64,000 nt of DNA from Chrysogorgia sp. JL179-B06 (GCA_035772405.1 JAYKKM010000442.1:57501-121500); one strand, 5' to 3'; positions 26,015 through 40,696 are shown, counted from the stretch's first letter. The notes: a model not told the origin generated them from the letters alone. Numbers and translations are program-made.

Positions 26015-27829
26015 GTGCGCAGGCCTTTATGGGATGTGGTGTATTTGGATGCATCTCTTGAAACTAAACGCGTTAGGAATATCAATGCTCCATGGATAAC
26101 TTCTGATCTAAAAGCGTTGATGTTGGGTAGAGTCAATCTAAGAAACGTGCAGTAAAATATCGATCAAAGGCAAATTGGCAAGCTTAGCAATGTATTCGAA
26201 CTAAGATCAACCGAGAAATTAAAACTACGAAACGCGAGTTTTTCATGACAAATTTGGCAAAAATAAAGGAAATACAAAGAAAACCTGGAAATTATTGAAT
26301 AATTTATTGAACAAACCAACCAAAATGACTACCGCTAACATAGTTAAGAATGATTTTCGAGACGTCACTGACCCTGTTGAAATTGCAGAAAATTTCAATA
26401 GCCATTTTATAGATATAGTTTCAAACCTTGAAAACAGATTCCAAATCCAACATGTAATACCATGAATTTTTTGAAAAAGACGAGCAATAGTTTTAAATTT
26501 AAACATATTAGTGCAGGATGCGCAGCAAATACAATTCGAAAAATTCCTTCTAACAAGGCATCCGGTTTATATAGGATTCGATGTACATGTACTGTAGTGT
26601 ACTTAAAAGTGTTGCTGGCATTGTATCTGAAACTGTGTCTAAAATTTTTAACAAATCAATTTTAAGTGGAATTTTCCCCGATGATAATAGAAAGTCTGGC
26701 AGCAGATCGAATGTGAATAATTACAGAACAATTTCTGTTTTATCTGTGATTTCTAAAATATTTGTAAAATATTTGTAAAATAATTTTTCTCAATTCTGTG
26801 ATTATCTTAGCATAAGTAATCTGTTATCGCAATTTCAGTCAGGTTTTCGACCTCGCCATTCTACATTGTCGGCTTTACTAACAAATACTATTTATTGTCT
26901 CAGAAACATGGATGATGGGAAAACTAACATCGCAGTTTTCTTGAATTTGGAAGAAAGCGTTTGATACTGTCGATCATGACATTAAAATAAATAGGTGAAA
27001 TTCTATGGAATATATGAAAATGAGTTGAGCTGGTTTCATTCATATATTTCAAATAGAACACAGTGCTGCTTTGTTAATGGGACATTATCTACTGCATGAA
27101 CCATAAAATGTGGAGTGCCACAAGGTTCCATACTCGGACCTCTTCTTTCCTTTATTTTCATTAATGACTTACTGGGATGTTTATCGTACACAATTCCCAG
27201 TATGTATGCTGATGATACCAGAATAGCACTTGGGGATTCAAATGTTACTTTGATAGAATTAATACTGATTTGGCCAGATTAAATTAATGGGTAAAAGCTA
27301 ACAGTCTTAGTTTAAATACAGTTAAAAGCGAATACATGTTAATTGGGTCAGCCCAAAGAATTGGCAAGCTGACTGAAGATCCAAGTCTTTTCGTTCGTAA
27401 TGTTAAATTGAAAAGAGTTAAATGTAAAAAATCACTCGGAGTGTTTAAATAGATCACCAGAGTTTAAATTGGTATTACCACATTGATGCTATTTGCAAAA
27501 AAGTTAAAAGTGGTCTGTGTATTTTACGAAAAATTCGTGATACATTACCAATTTATTTACTTATTAACATTTTTAATGCTATTGTCCAGCCCCATTTGAT
27601 TATTGTTCCACGGTGTGGGACAACTGTAATAAAAGTCACAAAGACAAATTACAAAAATTACAAAATCGGGCAGCAAAAAATATTACGCGCTCTGGTTATG
27701 AAACTAGATCAGCTGTATTGTTGGAAATTTTGGGTTGGCAAAAGTTATAGGATCGCTGGAAAACAAATAAGGCAGTTGCAATGTTAACAATACTGTAGCA
27801 AATAATTTAGTCCCCTCTTATTTGCTATA

Positions 27830-28204
27830 TACTGTACTGATGTGTATATATTAACACATCCAAACATTATCGATATATACAGTAACTGCTGCATAGGCAA
27901 GTACACTACATATATCAATCGAACCAGTACATCATTGTAACCTTCGCTCGCCATCTGAGTCTCGCTGGCTCAATAGTTACATCCATCTGAGTTTCGGTGG
28001 CTCGATAGTTAGAGCGTCCCAGCGGCTCAACGATCGTCCATGTCTCATTAGTTTTTAATATATAGATATGTTTGAATGTAAATACCTTAAAGTTTAACTC
28101 CTAATGTAGTTATTTTTATATTTTACTTTTTGTAATAATATGTACACGGCTCTCAGAAAGAGCATTTTTATACAATGAGACACAATGTTTAAATAAAGTT
28201 CATC
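27830..28204 (+). repeat. SINE-like segment followed by a CR1-type 3' end
   Basis: 27838-28020 resembles 54985-55130 (TTAACACA..CAAACATTAT, GTAACTGCTGCATAGGCA, CATCTGAGTCTCGCTGGCTC). It includes two tRNA-like GGCTC-AATAGTTA box-A type stretches. 28030-28204 then looks like a CR1-type 3' end, with a GGCTCTCAGAAAGAGC hairpin, AATAAAG and a CATC tail at 28196-28212. Confidence 0.55.
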
Positions 28205-28361
28205 CATCCATCCAAATTATTATTTATGACTATCCCCTTGATTCGTAGGTTTTATAGATAGATATATGCAGTCTAGTTACTATATTCCTAGGTGATGTCC
28301 TAATGCAAAGCCCATTGTAATTAATTTTAATGTGATAATCGTGCTTATTAAATATATATAT

Positions 28362-29505
28362 GTTATTTACCGGCTGGGAGGTCCGTATAGAAAAATATTT
28401 GCCCGATGTCTCAAAAATGGCCCGAGGCCGCAGGCCGAGGGACATTTTTGAGACCGAGGGCAAATATTTTTCTATACGGACCGACCAAAACGGTAAATAA
28501 CATATTTATTTTTTTGTTATAAATAATTGTAAGGCAAGAAAAATCTGCCTTAGCGGTCACTTCCGCTGCCCATATTTGGAAAGAGGCGAACCATATATAG
28601 AAAATCACCTGACAAAGGACAAAACTCATTCAGGTCAACTTTTTAATAAACAAGATTGGACATTCGACAGGTACAGTTGAACAGAGCAAACCTGGACTTA
28701 ACCAGGACTAATATTCATCATTGATCATGCAAAAGCAAAATTGAAAACATTGTTTGTCTCGTATGATACATATAATCGGAATCTTGCCTTGTCTTTGTCA
28801 ACTTCTCACTCGATGTGTCGCCAGAACTAAAGTTGAAGCGAAGTTGAAATTGAAAGTATATATCCTTCAAACTTGCCAATTTTTGCTCCGGAAAACAAGT
28901 CTGTAATTGCTGTGGTTGTTGATGTTATTGCGATACTGTTAAGCAATTCGGGACGTTTGAAATCTTGCAGTGGTGGACAACTGAACCTGCTTTGTATTAA
29001 AGCTGTAAAAGCATCAAGCCTTTCCGACACTGCCGTCTTTCTCTATTATGGTCATGAAAAACCGACACAAAAGAACATTTCTCATGTTCGTTACTGTAGC
29101 ACAGAAGCGGTTCCACACATTCATCTCGTAGGTACACTTAACTGTATTTTCAGGCCGTTGTTCTTCAATAAAATTTTGAATTTCGTCCAAGTTATCTTGC
29201 ACAATGTTGCCACTTCGCTGGGCTTTTTCTTTTTCGTATATAAAATCTTCAACTTTGGGAAAATAAAATTCGCTTTCGCTGTGATAGCTTTCATTGTCAC
29301 TATATCCTTCTTATTTTGTTTTTACTGGCAGTCTATTGTCTCAAAAGGTAGTAAAAAGCGACGAGTATACGAAATATTAAAAATATATATTTTGTTTTTG
29401 TTTTTAAATCCACAGCGGTCCGGTATCGGGGTCCGTATCGTAGGATACCGGACCGCTCGCTAGCCAATCAGAGAGCGCGAATCAGATGGATACCGGACCG
29501 CAAAA
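28362..29505 (-). mobile_element. hairpin-ended element with a DUF3504/Crypton-like fragment
   Basis: The left end (28362-28501) is a 140-bp imperfect palindrome running from GTTATTTACCG to CGGTAAATAAC, with arms containing GTCCGTATAGAAAAATATTT and a centre CGAGGCCGCAGGCCGAGG. The right end has GCGGTCCGGTATC (29415-29427), its inverse (29444-29456) and a second inverse (29489-29501), with CCAATCAGAGAGCGCG between. It carries one gene fragment on the minus strand. The comparison with 9536-9960 defines it as an insertion. Confidence 0.75.
29014..29340 (-). pseudogene. N-terminal fragment of a DUF3504/Crypton-type tyrosine recombinase protein
   Basis: The minus frame reads FPKVEDFIYEKEKAQ, then DNLDEIQNFIEEQRPENTVK, CTYEMNVWNRFCATV and VLLCRFFMTI, and stops at 29014. 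This is the N-terminal, probably DNA-binding, part seen in DUF3504 proteins (KIAA1958/ZMYM-like, related to Crypton transposases). The catalytic part with the R..HxxR..Y residues is missing, and the segment between ATV and VLLC is shorter than usual, so this is a truncated copy unable to recombine by itself. Confidence 0.6.
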
Positions 29506-29555
29506 AAATAAATTCTTATTATTATTATTATTAATATTAAAAATATGATACTTAC

Positions 29556-29627
29556 AGAATAGTCATGACAGCAGTATTATCGAACAAGTTCTCAGGAATG
29601 ACAGATATATAGTTGTTATCCATCAAT
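29556..29627 (-). CDS. leucine-rich-repeat exon B (72 nt, one LRR)
   Basis: 72-nt minus exon between an acceptor ending TTTCAG and a GTAAGTA donor, phase 2 on both sides. It encodes DNNYISVIPENLFDNTAVM within the 24-residue LRR frame. It differs from exon A mainly in the last third (AVMTI against PRLAW), so the frame is preserved while variable positions change, which supports real coding use. The surrounding intron is shared with exon A. Confidence 0.82.
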
Positions 29628-29735
29628 CTGAAATTAAATCGAATAGAAAGTAAAGATTAACCTATATACATGTCTATGGCAGAATTAAGTTCTAAATAAT
29701 GGGTATATTTCATGTAATATTGTTTTTGTGTCTGC

Positions 29736-30261
29736 TTGCGTGCAACCGACGCTACAGTATGTCATCGGACGGCAGAGCAGAATAATTGTGAACATACGGT
29801 ATATCGCTACTGCGCATGCTTAGTTTCGGTCGTTAATCTTTCGGAGGTTTTCGGAAACGTATCAGTATGATCACAACTGTGACCATGCTTGTACAGTGTC
29901 TGATATGTTATAGGAAAGATGGAATATAGGAAATACGAGGAAGAGTGTTTCATCTGGATAGTCAAACACCGAGAGGTTTTTTAACAAACTTCGACGTGTT
30001 TGGATATCCTGATGAAAGACGCTTCCGAGTGTTTCATATTACTTCTCAAACAAATCAATAGTTTAACGTTAACTCAATATGTTAAGGTCAAATCAATATT
30101 TTAAATAAATCAATAAGGAAAAGTTGGCTTAATTGATATAATTGCTTCCTCCGATATTCAAACCAGCAGCTCGATGCTGATTTCCTTTGTTTTCGGCTCA
30201 TGAATTATTAATGAGTTTGAGATGTTTAGATCTAACCCATCTATCGTCCGCAGAGGCTTCC
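29736..30261. other. no recognisable gene
   Basis: Mixed-composition sequence with no conserved frame or repeat that I can name. Confidence 0.4.
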
Positions 30262-30913
30262 AATTCGGTAGAAAACCGCTGAAATTCGGAACGCGGCCGA
30301 GCGCAGAAAAGAGAGGAGAGAGAGAGAAGCTTCTGCCAGATTTCAGGCTAAATATGGCGCCAAACCGGGGGTGCAATCTTCTTTGATATATTCGAGAGAG
30401 TAACATAACGTACGTTAATCTGAATAATTCATCCCTGCTGTGATATATTCGAGAGAGCAACACGACATACGTTATATAATCTGAATAATTCATGTACATA
30501 TTTCTTCTAGCTTGGCGCAGCGGAAAAACTTGTTGTCGCGTTTGTTCTAGATAAACTTACCATCGATCGAGATATCTTGGAACGATGTGCTCAAAATATC
30601 GACTTTACAACCTACAGAACAGTTCATATCAACAGAAACTGCCTCGATTGTAAATTATCATCAGGCTCTTCCATCGCCTCAAAACAACATTAAAATAAAA
30701 AAATGAAGACGTCAGCCAAACGCTCTTGGTCGCATTTATCCTTACATGAAAAATTAGAACAAGAAAGAAAAGGATTGCGGATATATAAAACGGATTACAA
30801 GAAATCGCCGATTTCGTTAAGATATCGCTTGAAAAAATGGCAGAGGCTTCCTCTCTCTCCTCTTTTTTCTCCGCTCGCCGCGTTCCGGATTTCAGCAGTT
30901 TTCCGCGTCCACC
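30262..30913. repeat. inverted repeat pair with a polypurine core
   Basis: 30262-30338 (containing GGAACGCGGCCGAGCGCAGA and a GAGAGGAGAGAGAGAG run) is repeated inverted at 30838-30913. Just after the left arm, a unit of about 55 bp with TATATTCGAGAGAG and TCTGAATAATTCAT is repeated directly (30386-30432, 30441-30492). The right arm ends in a run of about 22 C at 30910-30931. No gene is recognisable between the arms. Confidence 0.65.
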
Positions 30914-31187
30914 CCCCCCCCCCCCCCCCCCCGCCCCGCCCCTCCCTAGCGGAGGAGAGTATCTAACCATTGGTGGTAAACTAACAAATATCGAACAGTT
31001 TACACAGCCAGCCAATTTCAAGAACATATAGTTTGCTTCATAAGAAACTGCAACTCACGGGACAAATAAAGCTTCGAACGAAGATTACATGAAAGTATAT
31101 ATGCTCAAATTTGTCGATTTGCCGTTCAGTCTGTAAACTGATTCAGAAATCAACATTAACCCTCACACTCGTCTTAATTTCCTAGGA

Positions 31188-31712
31188 TGTTGAGCTAACT
31201 CCTGGTGACTTTAGCCATAGTCCATAGAGGTATGGTCTGGATACGCGTCCAAAATCTTTGTTCTATGTTTTTGTTCACGTTTATGCAAATGTTGCACTTT
31301 CACACTTACTGAACACATTGTATTTTCTGTATAATGAAGCAAACAGCCAATGGCAGCGTTTGGGTTTAGTAACCTTGCTGTATAAATATTAATGAACGTA
31401 AAACAAAAGACATGTGCACTTTCAGGGCATCCTCAACATAAATCCCAGCTTGTTGTTAGCCGCTTTGAAGTTCGCCGCGTTTCCAGACCATACTATTATG
31501 GCCTATGCTTTAGCGTAGCAGATATTGAAACGGTTTCTTTATAGTATATTTAGTCCACACGATAGTCCGCACGATATAAACTTTAATGTCAACTCTACAC
31601 GTTATAATAATACTTCGGTTTAACAGTCAGCTATAACACGCAACAAAACACTGTCGCTCCTTGCATCATCCCCTCTCACGTGTTTCACGTGCCACGCGTG
31701 TTTATCGCTACA
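31188..31712 (-). repeat. candidate 3' LTR of the Ty3/gypsy element
   Basis: Read on the minus strand it starts TGTAGCGATAAACACG and could end GTTAGCTCAACA. It is directly preceded by a purine-rich GAGAAGGGGAGGAT polypurine tract (31713-31726), as required at a 3' LTR. The 5' LTR was not found, so the outer boundary at 31188 is inferred from the TG..CA rule only. Confidence 0.5.
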
Positions 31713-31870
31713 ATCCTCCCCTTCTCGAACAAGGAGCTGTCCTCAGCTCATGACAAGAATGAGGAGCTACAATAGGTAGAGTGAACTAAAACTAAAAACA
31801 AAATCGGAAATACAACTGTCAGTTACAACTGTCTCGTTAAAGTCACCGGTGTTGATCACGTGAGTGGTCA

Positions 31871-32516
31871 TTAAGTAAATGTGAAATTAACCATTGGAGA
31901 CGCTGACAGCTGACGTAGGACTGATACAGGAAGTGTGCCCGAAGGATTGAGTTCAAACTTTCCACATACAATGCGATTGTTTGATATCGTCGATGACAGA
32001 GCTTCCTGACGTTTTAATGGGCGGTTTGTAAATACTTCCTTGCCGTCCATGGGATCAACATACACCGGTCGGTAGACGCGTTTGCGGTGGGGTGATCTTG
32101 TATTATAAGTGTGAAGAAAGTGGATGGTGGTTTCTCGCAGGTCGCGGTCGTTTTCAAGTACACTGGCAACGTACCATCGCGAGGGATCATGTACGTCAAC
32201 AATGATTAGGATGTCGGTGCAGGCTGGTATAGGTAGGAACAATATCGTTGGCCCTTGTCGGGAGGTCGTCATTGTTGTCTTCTGCATCGATTATGGGCAT
32301 GGGTGGTGGGTCTCCAGCGGATGGACCTGCGACGTGCGGATCGTAGAGAGCGTGACGTTGGATGTGAACATTCGGTGTCTCTTTGGTAGAAGGATTTTCG
32401 ATGGTGTAAAGTTCATCACGGAGTTTTTGGACGACTTGAAAGGGACCAGTCCACTGATTAAGTAGTTTGGTAGCTAACCCAACCTTACGGATTGGCTTAT
32501 ACAGTAGTAACACCAT
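31871..32516 (-). pseudogene. Ty3/gypsy integrase C-terminus and tail
   Basis: The frame 32516-32196 begins with LLYKPIRKVGLATKLLNQWT and GPFQVVQKL, the GPF/Y module at the end of Ty3/gypsy integrases, then HIQRHALYDP. The overlapping frame 32287-31871 adds DVHDPSRWYVASVLENDRDL and ends 160 bp before the polypurine tract. The two frames overlap, so a frameshift is present near 32200-32290. Confidence 0.8.
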
Positions 32517-32599
32517 ATCACCATTTTCAAAGAGCTGTGATTTGTGTTGTTAATTGGTTATAATAATTAGCTTGCGTTCGTCGTAATTCGCGTTGTGCT

Positions 32600-33628
32600 G
32601 CTCTTTATTCATATGTTGTCTTCAAGCGTTCAGCAAGTTCGACCGCATACTCGTGGTGGTCGATGTGTAGCTTGGCGGGTGGACCATATGTGACATATTC
32701 AGGGAAGTTCGGTTCACGACCGTGTAATAGACTAAATGGTGTCTTGTTAATTCCCTCTATGGGGCTACTGCGATAGGCGAAAGAGCACGTAGGCAGGTAG
32801 GTGTCGCAGTCGTCTTGTAATTTACTGACGAAGATCTCTAGTGTGGCTTTGATAAAGCGATGTAATCGTTCTGCCTGTCCGTCAGTTTGTGGATGGTGTC
32901 CACTGGTGTAGATCGATTTAATGTCCAGTAAGTCGCAGACACTTTTCATCAGTTTTGACAGAAACTGTTTTCCACGATCAGAAAGGAGGCGACGAGGACA
33001 GCCGTAGAAATGGTCTCAGCGGTCATGTTTTGTATTGCAATCAGTTCTGGCGAATGAGTGAAGCAATCAATGACAAATGTTTGCTGGTGTCGAAGGGTTG
33101 TTGGTACAACTGGGTTCGAAGGTACCCTGCCTGGTGTTGTAGGGTTAAATTTGATTTTCGGCAATCCAAACATGTCTTCACCCAACGTTTGATATCCTTA
33201 TACAGGCCTATCCAATAGTAAAGTCTCCGAAGTCGTTCATAAGTTTTTGTTCTTCCAACGTGTGCGGCGAGTGGTGTGTTATGGAAAGCGAACAAGATCT
33301 ACTTCTTCAATGAGTCGGGTATGACCAATTGTCGCATTTTCTCAGACTCTCCCAAGGTGTCGTGGTGATAAAGAAGACCGTCTTCCACAGTACAATTTCG
33401 CGACCGCCGATTAAAGTCTTGAGCTTGCTTTGCGGGGAATTTCGGGCTGCTATTCTCGATATACTTTATGATATCTGCAAGTTGGGGATCCGCTAGTTGT
33501 AAGCGTCGTAAGTTGGGTGGTGGAGGAAGAGGAGAATCGTCGACGTCAGAACAAGTAGGCTGTGAGTCGGTGGAAACAGGATGGTCATCATTCGTTGTGA
33601 TTGTATAGCTAAGTTCGTGGGTATCCAC
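32600..33628 (-). pseudogene. Ty3/gypsy integrase (zinc-binding and catalytic core)
   Basis: The frame 33628-33299 (LEDGLLYHH-type block) leads into 33295-33041 with HNTPLAAHVGRTKTYERLRR, YYWIGLYKDI and CLDCRKSN, the HHCC zinc domain. The core continues as FVIDCFTHSPELIAIQNMTA (first Asp), then after a shift LLSDRGKQF (second Asp) and GHHPQTDGQAERLHRF (Glu), so the D,D,E residues are all visible but in different frames. Frameshifts near 33298, 33180 and 32985 disable it. Confidence 0.88.
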
Positions 33629-33641
33629 AATTGGCGAGGGG

Positions 33642-34740
33642 TCACTTTCCCCTATCGGCGTTGGTGTTTAACCGTCCTGGTTTGTACTGAATGTCGAAAT
33701 CAAATTCACTTAATCGAAGTGACAATCTGGCTAAACGGCTGTTGGTATGTTTTGCATTAAAAAGCCAACGAAGGTTGTCGTGGTCAGTTTGGACGGAAAA
33801 CCGTTGTCCAAGTAGGTAAGGGCGTAATTGTTCACAAGCCCAAAGGTTTGCCAACGCTTCAAGTTCACGGGTGTCCCACTTTTGTTCCGATACTGTGAGC
33901 GAACGGTTTAGGTAAGCGATAACACGTTCACCATCACTAAAACGCTGACTCAGCACGGCACCCAATCCCTTCATCGAAGCGTCTGTCTGAAGGAGAAAAG
34001 GTAATGTGAAGTCCGGCGTTGTCAGAATCGGGGCGGCCACGAGGTTTTCTTTAACGTGTCGAAACTGAACTGCATTTCGTCCGTCCATCGAAACTTCTCA
34101 TTGTTCTGAACGACTTGACGGAGTGGGTTGGAAATGTGGGCATAATCGCGGGTGAAACGACGATAGTACGAAGTGAGACCCAAAAATGAACGTACTTCTA
34201 GGAACAGGATAATTTACCAGCGGTCGACCTTGGCAGGGTCAGGTTGTACACCACCGCCGGCTGTAACGACGTGACCCAGGTAAACGACTCGTTGACCACG
34301 CTAGTTTGCATTTCTTTGGTTGTAGGGTGAATCGCGCGGAGCGAAAACGGTCGAAAACTTGTCGCAAAGGTTTAGATGGAGGTCCCATTGCTTGGAGAAA
34401 GCGAGATTATCATCAAGGTACGGGAGGCAAAATTTCCATTTTAGACCTGCGAGGGATGAAGCGCTTATAGGTCGCGGGGGCGGTTGGAAGGCTAAACGGC
34501 ATCACGTTGAATTCAAATAAGCCATTATGACTAATAAACGCCGTCTTCTCGCGATCTTCTTCAGCCATGGGGATTTGCCAGTATCCTGATCGGAGGTCTA
34601 GTAAGGATATGTACGCTGCTGAACCAAGCGCATCTAAGGCATCGTCCACACGGGTCAGGGGGTAGACGTCACGATTGGTAATTTTATTTTATTTGCGGTA
34701 GTCGACGCAAAAAACGACGTGACCCATCCTTCTTTGCCGC
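33642..34740 (-). pseudogene. Ty3/gypsy reverse transcriptase and RNase H
   Basis: RT: SQSPWFSPVVLAAKKDGSRR (about 34750), SLLDLRSGYWQIPMAEEDRE, FEFNVMPF and, after a shift, YLDDNLAFSKQWD at about 34400-34430 (catalytic YxDD). The intervening FGLTNAP-type block reads FSLPTAPATY. RNase H: the frame 34088-33642 has LLQTDASMKGLGAVLSQ, YLNRSLTVSEQKWDTRELEA and LWACEQLRPYLLGQRFSVQTDHDNLRWL. Frameshifts separate RT from RNase H near 34240-34400. Confidence 0.9.
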
Positions 34741-36400
34741 AAGGACTACTGGAGAGAACCATGGACTCTGTGAGGGTTGAATAATATCATGCTTGAGTAT
34801 TTCACGGATCTGTTCCTCGATTGCAGCTCTTTCTTTTGGGCTGGTTCGATATGGCGCTGAATTGATGGGTTGGGCCCTTCCGGTGTTGATAGGATGTCGG
34901 GTAATGTTGGTTTGCTGTAGGGGATGGTCACGGGGTTGGAAAAGGTCCAAATATTCGCAGACAAGTGCTTTGAGGTCATTCTTCTGGAAATCAGTTAGAT
35001 GAGGGTTGGTGTCCAGTTCAAGTTCATGAAAAAGTTCACTGAAATTCGAGCTAGTAATGATCTCTGTTGCTGAAGGCTGGGCTGTTATGTCAGGGATTGC
35101 CATGGCTGGGATGTCATTGTGCTCTATTGTCGTCTGGTCTAATCTTTGAAATTCTGTGATAAACGATGAATCTTGGTCAAGTGGTTCGAATTCTGCAATC
35201 GGTGTGTTGGTAGGTATGGTGATGCTAGTATCTGAGGTGTTGCTCACAATTAATGAAGTACTTATCTGTTTTTCATAACCAAGTTGTACCAAGCCTGCAG
35301 ATGTGACGTGAACATCTTTAGGTAGAATCGGTGCAAAACTTGGGTGAACCAGGCCATCACCAATAGGTTGGTTATCTTTGGTAATGTTTACTTTGATGTA
35401 TTTGGAAGATCCAGGTGGTAGAGTCGTTGCCTTAGCCACTGGAAGACAGTACAGGGTGTTGCCAGCATTTTGTTGGTCATTCAGGTTACTGAAAGGAAGG
35501 GTAACACCCAGGGCTCCAAAGTGGACTTTCTTCTCCGTGAAATTTAAGGTTGTTTGCATTTTTGTCATTGTTGGAACGCCAACGAGAATACGTGTTGACA
35601 GATTCTTGGCCACACAAAATCGAATTTTAATCAGGCAGTCGCTGGCGAGGCTCATCTCAACTCGTACTTCATTGAATATTTCAAGGGCACTACCATGTGC
35701 GAAGTGTGGCTCCAGTGAAAGTTGTTTCCTCCAGTAGGTCCTCTGTTTAAGGGAATTAAAATATTCGTAGTCGATTAATGACACAGATGAACCAGAATCT
35801 AAGACCATGGGGACCTCTTCACCCTTAATATTCACCGTTACTGCTGTTAGGTTAGATTGGTTGACAATAAGTGTTGCTTCCTCGTTCTCCAGGTCAGCCA
35901 TAGTTGGTGGCTCAGTTAGTTCCTGCAAGAAAAAGGAACCACCTGGATGTTGCTGTTGATTGGGATTATTCCATTCCTCTCTCTGTGACTTTGGTGTTTG
36001 TCGCCATAGCTGTGCTTGGGGGTCGTTGTTGGGCGATTGTCGAGCCGGTGGTGTTTGTTGATTTCTTAGGCCATAATTATTGTCATTGGTGAATGAGGGC
36101 CACTTATTCTGTTGTCTGGACCTTTCTGGTGGTCTTGGTAGTCCATACCCAAGTTGTTGTCCAATAGGTGTGATTTGTTGCATTCTTTGGCCATAATAAC
36201 CATTGTTAGGAGACTGTGGAGGCCATCGATTATGTTGTCTGCAGACCTCTTGCGAGGGGCATTCCCTGGCGATATGACCATAACCATAGCAACAATAAAA
36301 AATAATTCCACTGCGTCTCTCCTTAATTGGGCGGTATTGGCTCGTATATCCATTCTGTCCGTCTCGACTGCGCGCTACAGGGCGTTGTGAAGCACCATAT
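34684..36400 (-). pseudogene. Ty3/gypsy gag end (zinc knuckle) and protease
   Basis: The 499-codon frame 36183-34684 is the best preserved part of the element. A shifted upstream stretch near 36290-36250 reads CCYGYGHIARECPS, a gag zinc knuckle of CCHC type with the second Cys replaced by Tyr. Inside the long frame a Pro/Gln/Asn-rich segment is followed by VPMVLDSGSSVSLIDYEYF, the retropepsin active site with DSG. A spacer leads to the RT start. The gag capsid part and the 5' LTR are missing beyond about 36400. Confidence 0.88.
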
Positions 36401-37136
36401 CTTGGTCAGTTAATGGTGTAGCTGTCTTTATTCGATTGACTATAACATATGCCTTAATCTATAGCCTATAGGTATGGATATTTTAATTGGTAGTATATAC
36501 ACAAGTTTTCTCTGCCATTGTTATGCTTATGCTTTCTCTCTCGTTATGCTTTTGCTTGCAAAACTATGTTTTTAACAGTCCTGAACAACACCGGTCGGTG
36601 GTCCCTGAATGTAAGATTATTACTAGGCGATAGCCGAGTGTTTTGCTAGCTTCTCGAGTGCCATTATAACTCGATAATCACACAAGACAAGGTTTTTTAT
36701 TTCTTTTATAAAATAACACCATTAAATATGGCATGTGTTAATTAATATTATGATAGAAATAGAGGTCTTCCAGTGGAGTAAAATATTTATCAATACTAAT
36801 CAGTGTATATGCATGCACCATTGGTCATCCACAACCTATAGAGATGTCGGGTGAATTATTGCAGATATTTTAACATTTTTGGATATTGTGAGTCATTATG
36901 AACCATAGCTGACATTATACTGACAATAAGTTAATTATTTAAATCATAAACAATTGATGCAGCTATATGTGACAAGTTAATTCTTTATTAGTGACCGATG
37001 GTATTATTAACACCAGAAGACTTAAAGTGTTTATATATATATATATATATATAGAACAAAATAATTAATTATAAAGATTGGCATTTACAACTCTTCCATA
37101 ATTATAATCTCAGTTAGATATTAAGATTTGTTTGAT
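36401..37136. other. no recognisable gene
   Basis: AT-rich sequence beyond the truncated gypsy 5' end, with a short TA array at 37030-37052. Nothing conserved is visible. Confidence 0.4.
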
Positions 37137-37144
37137 ATGTAAAT

Positions 37145-37331
37145 CAGAGGTGCAGCCATATGGGAGGCCGTAGGGCCTGGCAAAATTCCTGCCCTCCCCC
37201 GCCCTGGCAAAATAGGTGGGGCCCCTGAGAAAATTTGTACTCTTGGCTCTTCATTTTCCTCAGTTAGGCTGCCCCCCTAGGTTTTCCTGGCCGGCCGCCT
37301 TGACAGAAAATCCGGCCTGGCCATGCCTCTG
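37145..37331. mobile_element. hAT-type MITE, 187 bp, with exact 8-bp target duplication
   Basis: The element starts CAGAGGTGCAGCC and ends GGCCATGCCTCTG, with imperfect inverted termini of the CAGRGGYG form usual in hAT transposons. ATGTAAAT is present directly before it (37137-37144) and directly after it (37332-37339), a perfect 8-bp target-site duplication as expected for hAT. It is GC-rich compared with its surroundings and carries no gene. Confidence 0.9.
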
Positions 37332-37394
37332 ATGTAAATGTCCTCATTTTGACATCACGCTGCATAATGACTTATTGAAGAAGCCTGTAAATAG

Positions 37395-37569
37395 ACCTTA
37401 TTCAAAAATGGCCGCTGATTTAATATTCTTTTATATGCATATAAATTGGCCCTTATCTCGTTATCGTGCAAGAAATTCAAAATAATTTTTACTCTAAAAA
37501 CGAGGTCATAAAGGCCAATTTATATGCATATAAAAGAATATTAAATCAACGGCCATTTTTGAATAAGGT
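37395..37569. mobile_element. MITE with 57-bp near-perfect inverted termini
   Basis: 37395-37451 (ACCTTATTCAAAAATGGCCG onwards, including TTTATATGCATATAAA) is repeated inverted at 37513-37569 with about one mismatch. The loop is about 61 bp. The superfamily is unknown because no clear target duplication is visible. Confidence 0.85.
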
Positions 37570-37678
37570 ATATATCTTTGGGATTATGTAACAAAATTAT
37601 GAAAGTATGTATTATCCCATGATACTAAACATACGAAGTTACCTACGTTTTGAGTGCTTTAATTTAATAATCCCAAAG

Positions 37679-37684
<6 letters not shown>
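37570..37684. repeat. short inverted repeat next to a TA array
   Basis: ATATATCTTTGGGATTAT (37570-37587) and its exact complement (37667-37684) enclose 79 bp. It begins where the previous MITE ends and leads directly into TA repeats. Confidence 0.7.
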
Positions 37685-38081
<397 letters not shown>

Positions 38082-38120
38082 TTGGTAATATTTGGCATTT
38101 CACTCGATCAAACTACATGT

Positions 38121-40656
<2,536 letters not shown>

Positions 40657-40696
<40 letters not shown>
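40657..40696. repeat. TA microsatellite
   Basis: Short TA array directly after the right terminus of the 28-bp-TIR element. Confidence 0.95.

Larger units (their letters stand above)
28205..29735. repeat. second copy of the LRR intron segment, carrying an insertion
   Basis: It matches 9536-9960 on both sides of exon B. Between 28362 and about 29505 a foreign unit interrupts the ATT-rich part, with homology resuming at TTATTATTATTATTAATATT (29517). This gives an empty-site and filled-site pair within one window. Confidence 0.85.

Noticed and set aside
28873..29463. 196-codon plus frame opposite the DUF3504 fragment
   Set aside because: The minus-strand reading has recognisable DUF3504 blocks, and the plus frame is its shadow.
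30703..31031. Plus frames with proline runs beside the C tract
   Set aside because: The proline run is only translation of the poly-C tract, and no domain is visible around it.
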